A stretch of DNA of 45,376 bases from Planctomycetota bacterium (GTDB lineage Bacteria > Planctomycetota > Planctomycetia > Pirellulales > Pirellulaceae). The position numbers and the translations under genes are program-made. Positions 1 through 8,379 of this stretch are shown one piece after another. The number at the start of each line of letters is the position of its first letter. The stretch's first letter is position 1. The notes under the pieces were generated by a model. It did no database searches and was not told where the DNA came from. It saw only the letters and a program-made list of their open reading frames with translations. Location: the NCBI GenBank assembly GCA_026692845.1, contig JAPLNM010000127.1, positions 1-45,376 on the forward strand, written 5' to 3'.

Positions 1-1
1 C

Positions 2-151
2 CAAAAAGCCTCCTTCGGTACCTTCCGAGACGATCCGGTCTGGAACCAAGTCCGAACCGACTCCGAGAAAGGAGCCGGGGGCTCATTGACGGCAGGCAAC
101 GGGGTCAAGAGTTGGTTCCTCAAACCCACCGGCTTTTCCCCCCTGAAATAG
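2..151 (+). CDS. NIPSNAP-family protein, C-terminal end (partial)
   Basis: Reading frame 2 is open from the left edge to a TAG at 149-151 and encodes about 49 residues. It contains FRDDPVWNQVRTDSE and ends in SWFLKPTGFSPLK. This matches the usual end of NIPSNAP-domain proteins, small ferredoxin-like-fold proteins of unclear biochemistry that are common in planctomycetes. The start lies outside the window. The next gene begins 24 bases downstream on the same strand, so the two may be co-transcribed. The family call rests on recalled sequence similarity over a short stretch. Confidence 0.7.
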   Translation, partial: QKASFGTFRDDPVWNQVRTDSEKGAGGSLTAGNGVKSWFLKPTGFSPLK

Positions 152-175
152 CGACTCCCAACCGGAGCGATCCTT

Positions 176-1672
176 ATGCAGACGACCGACAAGCAAGCGA
201 CGCGCAGACCAGCGATCTGGTACTCGTTGGCACAACGAGTAACCCAACGTGTAGCACTCCGTATGCCGATCGTGATGGCCCTCTGCGTAGCGAACGTTAT
301 AGCGATCGGTGTAGCGATCGGGGCGGTGATCGTACCGGGTCGTTTACTCGCGGGCGAGCCGATCAAGATCGCGGTTTTCGACGTCGATGCAACCCCGCCG
401 ATTGGCTCTGCGATGGCTTATCAGCCCGTGCGGCGGTTGGACGAATTGACGCTTCGATGCCGAGGGGTGGTGATCCTCGGTTCTCAGGAACCGATCGTGC
501 TCTGCGCCGTCGACTGGATCGGGATTGCCAACGAGGGTCACGACGCGTTTCGCGAGGGGTTGGCAAACGCCGCTGGCACGAGCCCCGAGCGCGTCGCAGT
601 CCATACGCTCCATCAGCACGACGCCCCCGGATGCGACTTCACCGCCGAGAAAATCCTTGCCGAGCTAGGAGTCGAAGGCTACTCGCGGTTCGATGGCAAA
701 TTCCACCGCGAGGTGATCGATCGAGCGGCTCGAGCCATCCAAGAGGCGATCCCCAACGCGGTCGGGATCACGCACTATGGGGTGGGCCAAGCCGAGGTCA
801 AGGAGGTCGCCAGCCAGCGTCGCATCTCAGGTCCGGACGGGAAGATCAAAGCCACCCGTACGAGTTCGACCAAGGACCCTGCGGTTCGGGCCGAACCCGA
901 GGGGATCATCGATCCGTCGGTATCGCTCTTGAGTTTCTGGAAAGACCAACAGCCGATCGCCATCCTGAGCTACTACGCTTGCCATCCCCAAAGTTATTAT
1001 CTGCGAGGGATCCCCAGTCCTGACTTCCCGGGGATCGCTCGTTTCATCCGTGGCCAGGACCTCAACAACACCCTGCATGTACACTTCAACGGAGCCGGTG
1101 GAAACGTCACAGCCGGCAAGTACAACGATGGGACCGAAGCCAACCGAATGATTCTCGCGACACGGCTAGCCGATGCGATGCGTCAAGCGCATGCGAGCAC
1201 GCAGCGGTTCCCGCTTTCCTCTGACGATGTCACTTGGAATTCCCTTCCCGTCACTTTGCCCACCGCGCGCCATCTGATCGAAACGGACTTGGTCGCAAGG
1301 CTCCGAGAGGTACCGGCCAAGGGGTATGTATCGTTGGCCGATCAATTGGCGTATCTTCGGCGGGTCCAAGCCGGCCACAAGATCGATATCTCGTGCTTGG
1401 GGGTTGGCAAAGCGCGTTGTCTGCATCTGCCCGGAGAGTTGTTTGTCGAATATCAACTCGCGGCCAAAGCGATGCGTCAGGATTTGAGCGTCATGATGGC
1501 CGCTTATGGGGACTACGGTCCGGGCTACATCGGAACCGAGCGGGCTTATCAGGAAGGTGGCTATGAGACACAAGCTTCTTCGAGCAACGTCGACCCGTCG
1601 GTCGAGAGCTTGCTCATCGACGTGCTGGGCCAACTGTTTCAACAGAGCGATCCACCGAGCGATGCAAAGTAA
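176..1672 (+). CDS. Exported neutral/alkaline ceramidase-like protein
   Basis: This 498-residue protein has a long N-terminal region with a hydrophobic segment at about residues 25-57, which acts as a signal peptide or anchor, so the mature domain is probably periplasmic. The domain starts near [15 protein letters not shown], a typical opening for the N-terminal domain of neutral/alkaline non-lysosomal ceramidases. It also carries the His-rich motif [12 protein letters not shown] near residue 142, reminiscent of the zinc-binding HTH region of that family, and [10 protein letters not shown] further on. Planctomycetes have many such proteins whose real substrates are unknown, so ceramide hydrolysis is only a family-level guess. 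The ATG at 176 is preceded by GGAG at 8-base spacing. It follows the NIPSNAP gene closely. Confidence 0.7.
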   Translation: MQTTDKQATRRPAIWYSLAQRVTQRVALRMPIVMALCVANVIAIGVAIGAVIVPGRLLAGEPIKIAVFDVDATPPIGSAMAYQPVRRLDELTLRCRGVVILGSQEPIVLCAVDWIGIANEGHDAFREGLANAAGTSPERVAVHTLHQHDAPGCDFTAEKILAELGVEGYSRFDGKFHREVIDRAARAIQEAIPNAVGITHYGVGQAEVKEVASQRRISGPDGKIKATRTSSTKDPAVRAEPEGIIDPSVSLLSFWKDQQPIAILSYYACHPQSYYLRGIPSPDFPGIARFIRGQDLNNTLHVHFNGAGGNVTAGKYNDGTEANRMILATRLADAMRQAHASTQRFPLSSDDVTWNSLPVTLPTARHLIETDLVARLREVPAKGYVSLADQLAYLRRVQAGHKIDISCLGVGKARCLHLPGELFVEYQLAAKAMRQDLSVMMAAYGDYGPGYIGTERAYQEGGYETQASSSNVDPSVESLLIDVLGQLFQQSDPPSDAK

Positions 1673-1982
1673 GCACGCAAACGTATCATTCCATCCTGGT
1701 CAACGCGCTGTTCGGGCGGGAATTTGGTAATAGGTAGGCTGATGGAGATAAGGAGCATGATCCGAGAGCTGGGGAACGGCGGTCGCGTAGGCCGGAACAA
1801 ACGGATCTGTCGATTCCGGTCGGCAGGAAAAAACCGTACGCCGGGGGATACTCACGACTACTTGGGATTTTGGGTGGTGATGGAGGCGGGTAGATGGCAG
1901 GTAGACAGGCCCAAAACTCCAGGAGGGAGCCTTGGAACCGGCTTCCAAAGAGAATGGAAAAACATTGGGAAAACATAAAAAA

Positions 1983-2010
1983 GTTCGGTTCCTGTCCTCT
2001 CCGCTGCAAA
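1983..2010 (+). other. tRNA-Ser-like 3' fragment, possible attachment site
   Basis: The bases GTTCGGTTCCTGTCCTCTCC followed by GC resemble the T-loop, T-stem 3' strand and acceptor 3' strand of a bacterial tRNA-Ser. No tRNA body precedes it: the sequence upstream is A-rich and cannot supply the 5' T-stem, anticodon arm or acceptor 5' strand. A 9-bp inverted repeat, TGGGAAAAC at 1966-1974 and GTTTTCCCA at 2017-2025, brackets the fragment. Such orphan tRNA ends are typical att sites left by integrative elements, and an integrase remnant lies 230 bases away. The assignment is an inference. Confidence 0.4.
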
Positions 2011-2240
2011 ACCCTGGTTTTCCCAGCGTTTTTCGCATATCTTGCCAGTTGCTTTGGAGTTCTGTAGTGCCCATGCGACTCGGTGCATGGCGCCTGCGGC
2101 GTTGTATTTCGCGTCTCGCAACCAAAATCGAGTCGTTTTTCGAGTCGCGCGAATCGTCAAGAACGCAGATTCACCGAAACGGCATCCGAAATCGGGTAAG
2201 GATGTCCGTCGCCGGGTACCCTCCCGACACCAGCTAGCAC

Positions 2241-2426
2241 TCACCCCTCCACCAACATCTTCTTCGCCCCGGCCGCCTTAGCAAAATCATCTTCGGTGAC
2301 TAGCGGGTAACTTTGCTGTGCGATGCGTGGTGAGTTGCACAGCCAGGAGCAGACCACGTGCAGCGGGAACTCGCGTTGCAGTTCCGTTTGCCGGCTGGCT
2401 CGCCCCTCTTGAAGCTTTATCGTAGA
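2241..2426 (-). pseudogene. Tyrosine recombinase (phage-type integrase) C-terminal remnant
   Basis: On the minus strand a frame ending in TGA at 2243-2241 reads GRASRQTEL, then FPLHVVCSWLCNSPRIAQQ, SYPLVTEDDF and AKAAGAKKMLVEG. This matches the end of tyrosine site-specific recombinases: RASRQTEL follows the HxxR box, HVVCSW corresponds to the His/Trp box, and the Y of QQSYPLVT sits where the catalytic tyrosine is found. Homology fades above about 2410, where the expected NL before RASR is replaced, and no start or N-terminal domain remains. It is therefore a dead 3' fragment. The tRNA-Ser-like fragment nearby suggests the scar of an integrated element. Confidence 0.6.
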
Positions 2427-2475
2427 GAAGGGCAGGGCAATTCGGTGCGTAGATCAATACCACGGAACTAAGGGA

Positions 2476-2585
2476 CGTGGGATAGGCTTCCAGCCTGTCC
2501 GGCTTCAGGATAAAAAAGACTGTTACCATTTGTATCACCGAACCAACGTCATGAAGAAGAGGACAGGCTGGAAGCCAATCCCACG
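2476..2585. repeat. 25-bp inverted repeat element
   Basis: The arm at 2476-2500, CGTGGGATAGGCTTCCAGCC followed by TGTCC, is matched in inverted orientation at 2561-2585 with one difference in 25 positions. The arms are separated by 60 bases. No coding sequence crosses it. The structure could be a small non-autonomous mobile element (MITE or REP-like) or could form a long hairpin in RNA. Confidence 0.75.
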
Positions 2586-2590
2586 CGAGG

Positions 2591-2664
2591 AACCACCGAA
2601 CACACGGAAAGATGACATAACGGCAGAAGGATTTATTTCCGTGTGTTCGGTGTGTTCTGTGGTT
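2591..2664. repeat. Inverted repeat with a 9-base insertion in one arm
   Basis: CCGAACACACGGAAA at 2596-2610 is exactly inverted at 2636-2650. The right arm continues as TGTGTTCTGTGGTT to 2664. The left arm begins AACCA at 2591-2595, so the two arms match from end to end if nine bases (CAGAACACA in the left orientation) are missing on the left. It lies immediately beside the previous inverted repeat and before the aldehyde dehydrogenase fragment. Confidence 0.7.
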
Positions 2665-2679
2665 TAGAAAAACGGGATT

Positions 2680-2855
2680 CTTGCCAGTCTCGGCGTCCCG
2701 GTCTTTTTACGGGCGAGGACCTCTTGAGGATCGTCTCCCCAAACAATGCGGTCGTGGGTGTGTGCCGATCCAGTCAAGTGGACATCGTCGACGGCGGGAT
2801 GATCCAGCAAGGCTTGGCCTACCTGAGAGTCATCTTCGACGGCCACGAGGATCGT
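2680..2855 (-). pseudogene. Aldehyde dehydrogenase fragment
   Basis: A minus-strand stretch reads TILVAVEDDSQVGQALLDHP, then AVDDVHLTGSAHTHDRIVWG and a tail of DDPQEVLARKKTGTPRL. This is the HPAVDxVHxTGSxxTHDxIVWG segment of an aldehyde dehydrogenase subfamily seen in planctomycetes. An in-frame TAA precedes it at 2858-2856, and after GTPRL the sequence runs into the inverted repeats. Only about 55 residues of a roughly 500-residue enzyme remain, without the catalytic Cys or Glu. It lies 20 bases beyond the lipA stop codon on the same strand. Confidence 0.6.
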
Positions 2856-2875
2856 TTATGCGACCGAGTTGGCCA

Positions 2876-3910
2876 TCACGCGACAGGTGCGTCTTCGGCC
2901 ATATCGCGCGCATGGTAGGAGCTTCGGACAAACGGGCCCGAGGCGACTTTGCGAAAGCCCATCGACTTGGCGATCTGACGCAACTCGTCGAACTCTTCAG
3001 GGGGGACATATCGCACGACGGGCAGATAACGGGGGCCGGGCTGAAGGTACTGACCTAACGTCAGGAAATCGCAATGGTAGCGGCGAAGGTCGGCAAGGCA
3101 CTCGAGGAGTTCCTCGCGGGTTTCGCCCAAGCCGAGCATCAGCCCGCTTTTGGTCTTGATCGCCGGATTGCGAGCTTTGACGTGCGCGAGCAACTCGAGT
3201 GTCCAACGGTATTCGCTCTTGGGACCTCGCACGCGCCGATAGAGCCTCGGGACCGTCTCCATGTTGTGGTTGAAGACCTCGGGGGCAGCCTCGATGACAC
3301 GATCCAATCCGTGTCGATGCCGGACAAAGTCAGGGGTCAGCACCTCGACGGCCGCGCCGGTCCTTTCGCGAACGGCCAGGATGCATCGATAGAAATGTTC
3401 TCCCCCTCCGTCTGGCAGATCGTCCCGAGTCACCGAGGTGATCACCACGTGCTTAAGGCCCAGTCTTGCCGAGGCCTCCGCGACACGTTCGGGCTCGTCG
3501 TCTTGAAGATTCTCCGGACGTCCCCGGGACACCGCGCAGAAACCGCAAGGCCTCGTGCAGACGTTCCCGAGAATCATGAACGTGGCGGTCTTTTGCGCGT
3601 AGCACTCCATGCGGTTCGGGCATTTTGCATTCTCGCAAACCGTTTCGAGTTTCAATTCCTTGAGCAATTCGGAGGTAAACTGGTTCCCGTTGCCCTTGGG
3701 GACCTCGCGCCTCAGCCAACTCGGGAGCCTGCGGCTCGGTTCGAACAACTTGCCCGACGCGGGAATCGTGCCGCCCATCGAACCGCATCCACCCATCCGA
3801 GCCGAGTCGGTTTGCGACGCTGGGTTTGGAGCCGAGGCATCCGAGCCGAGGATCGGAAGAATCGACTTCGAGTTGATGTCGCTCGATGCCTTCATGGGCG
3901 AATCGTTCAT
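2876..3910 (-). CDS. lipA: Lipoyl synthase
   Basis: LipA is a radical SAM enzyme that inserts two sulfurs at C6 and C8 of protein-bound octanoyl groups to make the lipoyl cofactor of 2-oxoacid dehydrogenases and the glycine cleavage system. Two iron-sulfur motifs are visible. The auxiliary-cluster motif CENAKCPNRMEC has cysteines near residues 92, 97 and 103. The radical SAM CxxxCxxC, CTRPCGFC, lies at 118-125. The C-terminal RSSYHARD supplies the serine ligand expected in the RSSYxA motif. The first 60 residues are a non-conserved extension longer than in E. coli. I chose the ATG at 3910; a TTG three codons upstream and an ATG five codons downstream are alternatives. No lipB is adjacent. Confidence 0.95.
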   Translation of the reverse strand: MNDSPMKASSDINSKSILPILGSDASAPNPASQTDSARMGGCGSMGGTIPASGKLFEPSRRLPSWLRREVPKGNGNQFTSELLKELKLETVCENAKCPNRMECYAQKTATFMILGNVCTRPCGFCAVSRGRPENLQDDEPERVAEASARLGLKHVVITSVTRDDLPDGGGEHFYRCILAVRERTGAAVEVLTPDFVRHRHGLDRVIEAAPEVFNHNMETVPRLYRRVRGPKSEYRWTLELLAHVKARNPAIKTKSGLMLGLGETREELLECLADLRRYHCDFLTLGQYLQPGPRYLPVVRYVPPEEFDELRQIAKSMGFRKVASGPFVRSSYHARDMAEDAPVA

Positions 3911-4057
3911 GGGTTGCAAAAGGGGATGGTTTAAGGGTTCGATGCGAGGGGATTCCGCATGGGCTTTTCCGACGGCGGACTTAGCACTGTAGCCGCAAAG
4001 AGTTGGATTGCCACCCCTTTTTGCGGACCGAGTCTGCGGATAGGACTTTGGCGAAGT

Positions 4058-4109
4058 CTTTTCGCAGCGTCTCGGGCCGATTCGAAACGGCCAAAGCGCT
4101 GCGAAAAAG
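4058..4109. promoter_or_regulatory. Long hairpin in the lipA divergent spacer
   Basis: The 313-base spacer between the lipA start and the next plus-strand gene holds an imperfect hairpin. CTTTTCGCAGCG at 4058-4069 pairs with CGCTGCGAAAAAG at 4097-4109, and an inner GGCCG/CGGCC stem lies at 4075-4079 and 4088-4092. A smaller inverted repeat, CCGCAAA/TTTGCGG, lies at 3993-3999 and 4019-4025. No T-run follows on either strand, so it is not a classical terminator. A role as leader structure or protein-binding site is possible but unproven. I see nothing else in the spacer. Confidence 0.4.
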
Positions 4110-4223
4110 AAGTCCCGGAGCTTGGAGAAAATCGGGCTTTAGACCTCGCAATTTCCCTACAGTTTAACTTACATTAGTAAGCAGTTCCCACGCACTTGAC
4201 GCGATTGACCAGGACCCGTTCCC

Positions 4224-5765
4224 ATGATCTTTACGAACTTGACTTCACGACTGGCAGCCCGACTGGCAGCTACAGCTCCCCAACGATGCCTTTGGTTTTT
4301 TGGGGCATTGGTGATCATGGGCCTTGTCGGGCTCTGCGAGGGTGCTCTTGGGGCCGAGGAAAACTGCTGTCCGTTCTGCTCAGCCGCCTCGCAAACGCTC
4401 CGGCAGGAGAGTCTGTCGATGGATGCCGTGGCGATTGCAACCTTGGTGACCGACGGTCGAGTCGACATCGACGGCAACGCGACGTTTGTCGTCGAGCGTG
4501 TCCTGCGTGGAGAGTCTCTGCTTGAAAAGGGCCAGAAGGTCGAGGCCAATTACTTTGGCCCGGGAAAGACCGAAAAGAAATTCCTGCTTCTCGGGGTCGA
4601 TCCACGCAATCTGGTTTGGTCCTCCCCCCTGCCCTTGTCGGCCGATGCACAGAAGTACATCGAAGCGATCCAGAAGCTTCCCGAGGACCCGATCGAACGC
4701 TTGGAATTCTACCAAAAGCACTTCGAGCACCCAGACTCTCTGTTGGCTCGCGACAGCTACGACGAATTCGCCTTGGCACCTTACGAAGACGTCAAAAAGC
4801 TCAAGAGCAAGATGGATCACGACCAGCTCATGGATTGGATCCGCGACCCAGCGATCTCCCCGGATCGCAAAAGGCTCTACTACACGATGCTCGGAATCTG
4901 CGGGACCAAAGCCGATGCCGTCGAGTTCGAGTCGATGATCCGCAGCAGCGATCCGGACAAACGCTCCGGACTCGACGCGCTCATCGCCTCGTACCTGATG
5001 CTCCAAGGCCCCGAGGGACTCAAACTCATCGATGAACAATTTCTTGCAAACCGCAAAGCGACGTACCCAGACGTCTACGCCTCGGTCATGGCCCTGCGAT
5101 TCCACGGAACCGAATCCGACGCAATCCCCAAGGAATCGATCCTGGTTTCGATGCGGCATCTGCTCTCGGCGCCGGACCTAGCCGACTTGGTCATCCCCGA
5201 CTTGGCCCGCTGGGGTGACTGGACCCAAATCGACCGATTGTGCGAACTGTTCAAAACAGCAAATGACGACAACTCCTGGGTTCGAGTCCCGGTGGTCAAC
5301 TACCTCAGAGCCTGCCCACTGCCGGAGGCCAAGGAACGGTTGGTCGAGCTTGAGAAAATCGACCCCAAGGCCGTCAAACGCGCCGCAACCTTCTTCCCCA
5401 TCCCGACCCCAGGCGGACCCAAGAAGGATTCCGAGAAAGACCCCAACCCGGCAGCCAAGCCCGGCCAGGCTGTTCCGCAGCCTATACCCTCCTCATCCTC
5501 CTCGACTTGGACGCCTCGGAAGAAACTCCCAGGGGGCATCGTCGCCTGGAAATCCCAGGCCGGCCTGACGCTCACCGACGGCCAACTCCAGACGATCGGA
5601 ATCTCGGAAATCCAAAATACCCAGGGCCCCGAAGCGGCGAAACCGGTACCCGAAGCGATTTTTTTGCTGAACTCTCGGATTGTTTTTTCCGTATTGGCTT
5701 GCAGTGTCGGGGCCAGCGGCCTTGCATTGTGGATGATCTCGACAGTGACAGATTCCAGCGAATAA
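4224..5765 (+). CDS. Exported HEAT-like protein with C-terminal TM segment
   Basis: I do not recognise a named family for this 513-residue protein. It begins with a signal peptide, hydrophobic at about residues 22-43 and ending near CEGALGAEE, followed by a CCPFC cluster. A beta-rich module comes next (about 55-115: VERVLRGESLLEKGQKVEAN). A long helical region from 130 to 385 has the spacing of degenerate HEAT/TPR-type repeats. A Pro/Lys/Ser-rich linker follows (about 390-430). A hydrophobic segment near the end (IVFSVLACSVGASGLALWMI) probably anchors the C-terminus in the inner membrane. The next gene starts 16 bases downstream, so the two are probably an operon. The CxxC-like cluster could bind a metal or form a disulfide, but this is a guess. 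Confidence 0.75.
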   Translation: MIFTNLTSRLAARLAATAPQRCLWFFGALVIMGLVGLCEGALGAEENCCPFCSAASQTLRQESLSMDAVAIATLVTDGRVDIDGNATFVVERVLRGESLLEKGQKVEANYFGPGKTEKKFLLLGVDPRNLVWSSPLPLSADAQKYIEAIQKLPEDPIERLEFYQKHFEHPDSLLARDSYDEFALAPYEDVKKLKSKMDHDQLMDWIRDPAISPDRKRLYYTMLGICGTKADAVEFESMIRSSDPDKRSGLDALIASYLMLQGPEGLKLIDEQFLANRKATYPDVYASVMALRFHGTESDAIPKESILVSMRHLLSAPDLADLVIPDLARWGDWTQIDRLCELFKTANDDNSWVRVPVVNYLRACPLPEAKERLVELEKIDPKAVKRAATFFPIPTPGGPKKDSEKDPNPAAKPGQAVPQPIPSSSSSTWTPRKKLPGGIVAWKSQAGLTLTDGQLQTIGISEIQNTQGPEAAKPVPEAIFLLNSRIVFSVLACSVGASGLALWMISTVTDSSE

Positions 5766-5781
5766 CCGATTCAAACCGAAG

Positions 5782-6471
5782 ATGAGCACCGCAACCAGCC
5801 CCCAAGTCGCCAGCCCGACGCAACCGGATCTCTATTCGGACGAATACAGCTACACGAGCCTTTCTCGAGCGGCCGTTTTGAGCCTCGTCTTCGGAATCCT
5901 AGGACTTCTGAGTTGGTACTCCCCGCTCCTGCTGTTTCTGAGCATGCTCGGAGCGATTTTCGCCTTGGTCGCTTTTGCCAACCTCAAAAAATACCCCAAC
6001 GAACTGAGCGGGAAAAACCTAGCCCGCCTCGGCGGTACGATCAGCCTGTTGATGCTCGCTGCGAGCCCGATCAAACACACCTACGTCTACTACACCGAGC
6101 TGCCCGAGGGCTACGAACGCATTTCGTTCGCCGCCTTGAAAAGCCCGGTCGGAGCCCCTGATATCCCTCCCGATACGGCGTTGGAACTCGATGGAAAGAA
6201 AGTTTTCCTCAAAGGCTACATCCATCCGACCTCCCTTTCGAGCAACGCCGCCAAAACCTTCATCCTGGTCCCTGACTGGGCCACCTGCTGCTTCGGTCAG
6301 CAACCTCCGCTGACCCACATGATCGAAGTCAGGCTCACCGGCGAAGTGTTCGCCTCGAAGTCCCTCCGACGCCATTCTCTGGCTGGTACCCTCTCGGTGC
6401 GCACTCGCAAAAAACCCATCGACGGCCTCGAAGGGGTCTTCTACGAACTCGAAGCCGATCATTTCCAATAG
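5782..6471 (+). CDS. Two-TM membrane protein with DUF3299-like domain
   Basis: This is a 229-residue protein. The N-terminal half has two hydrophobic segments (AAVLSLVFGILGLLSWYSPL and the following LLFLSMLGAIFALVAF), like the small DUF4190-type membrane module, and a third weaker one near residue 90. The C-terminal half (about 125-229) contains VFLKGYIHPTS and FILVPDWATCCFGQQPPLTH, resembling DUF3299-type domains thought to be periplasmic and OB-like. The paired cysteines in ATCCFG are conspicuous. It is 16 bases downstream of the preceding gene and probably co-transcribed with it. The domain name is from memory and uncertain; the function is unknown. Confidence 0.7.
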   Translation: MSTATSPQVASPTQPDLYSDEYSYTSLSRAAVLSLVFGILGLLSWYSPLLLFLSMLGAIFALVAFANLKKYPNELSGKNLARLGGTISLLMLAASPIKHTYVYYTELPEGYERISFAALKSPVGAPDIPPDTALELDGKKVFLKGYIHPTSLSSNAAKTFILVPDWATCCFGQQPPLTHMIEVRLTGEVFASKSLRRHSLAGTLSVRTRKKPIDGLEGVFYELEADHFQ

Positions 6472-6581
6472 TCTTGGTAAGCCTTGGCGACCCAACGAAG
6501 GCTTCTGGATTTCGAAAAGCTGCTAGAATCTCGGCGATGTTTGGGCAAGATTCCGCGATACCCAGCGAATAGACCGGCACT

Positions 6582-8351
6582 ATGAAAACCATTCTCCATC
6601 TTCTGACGGCGTGTTTCCTTCTTGCCAGTGCTTCATGGGCAAACGCCCAAGGGCACCTTAGCGCACCCAAACTGTTCCCCAGCAAGACGTTAGCTTACGT
6701 GCGCGTCGACGACACCCGGGACATGAAGGCCAAAATGGAGGCCACCGGGATGGGTAAGATGATGAACGATCCGCAAATCGCCCCGATCCTCGGAACGTTC
6801 TACTCGACCTTCGTCGGCCAGCTGCAAGGGATGCAGGACATCATCGGCCTGAACCTAGACGAACTGCTCTCGATCCCCAACGGCGAATTGGCCATCGCTC
6901 TGGTCGCTACCAAAACCGATCCCGCCGTCGTGCTGATGCTCGAAGCCGGCGATGAAATGCCCGCATTGCAAGTCCTCATCGAGCGCGCCGAACAAGCCAC
7001 CGACGCCGGGGGCGGAATGCTGTCGCAAAAAGAGGTTGGCAAAATCAAACTCTTGTCCATGGGGCGTTCGGACCGAGAATCGCTTACCTACTTCATCGAC
7101 TCAGGAGTCATGGTCGCGAGCAACCGAGCCGACTACGTCGAACAACTGGCCATGGTCTGGACCGGCAACGGAATCGACCACAAGCCCCTCTCGGACAACC
7201 GCGACTTTACCACCATCATGTCCCGATGTGTTGGGACCGAAGGCGAACGACCCCAAGTCTCCTTCTTCGTCGACCCGCTGGCCATGGTCCGCGAACTGGG
7301 CAAAAGCACCAGTGGATCGGTCGTCGTTCTCGCAGGCTTAAAAAGCCTCGGAGTCGATGGGATCAAAGGCATCGGCGGGAGTGCCATCATCGCCCCGAAC
7401 GAATTCGATTCGATCCTCCACGGCCATGTGCTTTTGAATCCAAACCGACAAGGGATCATGAAAGTCATTCGTCCCAAAGCCGGCCCGACCGAACCTGAAC
7501 CCTGGGTCAGCGAACAAGTCATCAGCTACTTTACCATGAACTGGGATATGGCCAAAACCTTCAATGCCATCGAAGGCATCGTCGATACCTTTGCAGGCGA
7601 AGGAACCTTCAACGATCGATTCGTCAAGGAAGCCGACCGAAACCTAGGGATCAACCTCCGATCCGACATCATCGATGGCTTGGACGATCGCATAAGCATC
7701 GTGCAAGTCATCGTGCCACCCAAGAAGATCAATAGCCAATCGAACGTCTACTGCATCCACGTGAAAAATGCCTCGCAGATGAAGTCGGAAATCTTGCCCA
7801 AGATTTTCGAGAAACTCAAAAGCTCCGGCGGTCCGGCCATGACGACCAAAGTCTTTGGAGAGGCCACCATCTACACCCTTGAATCCAGAGCACCAGAGAC
7901 CACCGAAGGCCGAAGTATTCGCCTGCCGCAACCTGCCGTTTGCATCCTCGAAGATCAATTGATCCTGAGCGACTCGCTCCAAGCACTCGAAGACGTCATC
8001 AAGTTCAATTCCAGCGGCGATGGACTCCTGTCCGATTCGATCGAATTCAAATTGGTTCAAGACAGGATCAAGGCCCAGTTAAAAAACAGCGACATGTCGA
8101 TCCTGGCTTACCAACGCCCCGAGGAAAGCATGCGGCTGATGTATGACCTGGCCACCGACCCTCAAAACATGGACAACCTCGAACAATTTGCTCAAAACAA
8201 CCCCTTCTTGACCTCGTTGATCACCGCCGTCAGAAGCAAGAAACTGCCACCCTTCGAGGTGATCGCCAAGTACCTTGCACCTGGCGGAGCGTTTGTCGTC
8301 GACGAAGAAACCGGCCTGCACTACACCGGTTTTTCTATGCGACGCGAGTAA
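6582..8351 (+). CDS. Exported protein of unknown function
   Basis: This 589-residue protein has a clear signal peptide (MKTILHLLTACFLLASASWA, cleavage near ANAQG). The mature part has repeated alpha/beta patterns of the type KLFPSKTLAYVRVDDTRDMK, with FFVDPLAMV and SYFTMNWDM segments. This resembles DUF3352-like or planctomycete-specific periplasmic proteins in which a FRVxD-type strand is followed by helices. No catalytic motif is apparent and there is no TM segment after the signal. It starts 110 bases after the previous gene, enough room for its own promoter. Dispersed repeat copy A begins 28 bases after its stop codon. Confidence 0.7.
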   Translation: MKTILHLLTACFLLASASWANAQGHLSAPKLFPSKTLAYVRVDDTRDMKAKMEATGMGKMMNDPQIAPILGTFYSTFVGQLQGMQDIIGLNLDELLSIPNGELAIALVATKTDPAVVLMLEAGDEMPALQVLIERAEQATDAGGGMLSQKEVGKIKLLSMGRSDRESLTYFIDSGVMVASNRADYVEQLAMVWTGNGIDHKPLSDNRDFTTIMSRCVGTEGERPQVSFFVDPLAMVRELGKSTSGSVVVLAGLKSLGVDGIKGIGGSAIIAPNEFDSILHGHVLLNPNRQGIMKVIRPKAGPTEPEPWVSEQVISYFTMNWDMAKTFNAIEGIVDTFAGEGTFNDRFVKEADRNLGINLRSDIIDGLDDRISIVQVIVPPKKINSQSNVYCIHVKNASQMKSEILPKIFEKLKSSGGPAMTTKVFGEATIYTLESRAPETTEGRSIRLPQPAVCILEDQLILSDSLQALEDVIKFNSSGDGLLSDSIEFKLVQDRIKAQLKNSDMSILAYQRPEESMRLMYDLATDPQNMDNLEQFAQNNPFLTSLITAVRSKKLPPFEVIAKYLAPGGAFVVDEETGLHYTGFSMRRE

Positions 8352-8379
8352 TACGCCACATAGGAATCCGTTCGCACCT

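Noticed and set aside
1940-2010. Complete tRNA-Ser gene
   Set aside because: Only the T-loop and 3' strand are present. The upstream A-rich sequence cannot form acceptor, D or anticodon arms.
2287-2538. Minus-strand 83-residue open frame crossing the integrase remnant and inverted repeat
   Set aside because: It is in a different frame from the recognisable recombinase text and runs into the inverted repeat without any domain.
3074-3934. Plus-strand 286-residue open frame opposite lipA
   Set aside because: It is a shadow of the lipA frame, which has all radical SAM motifs.
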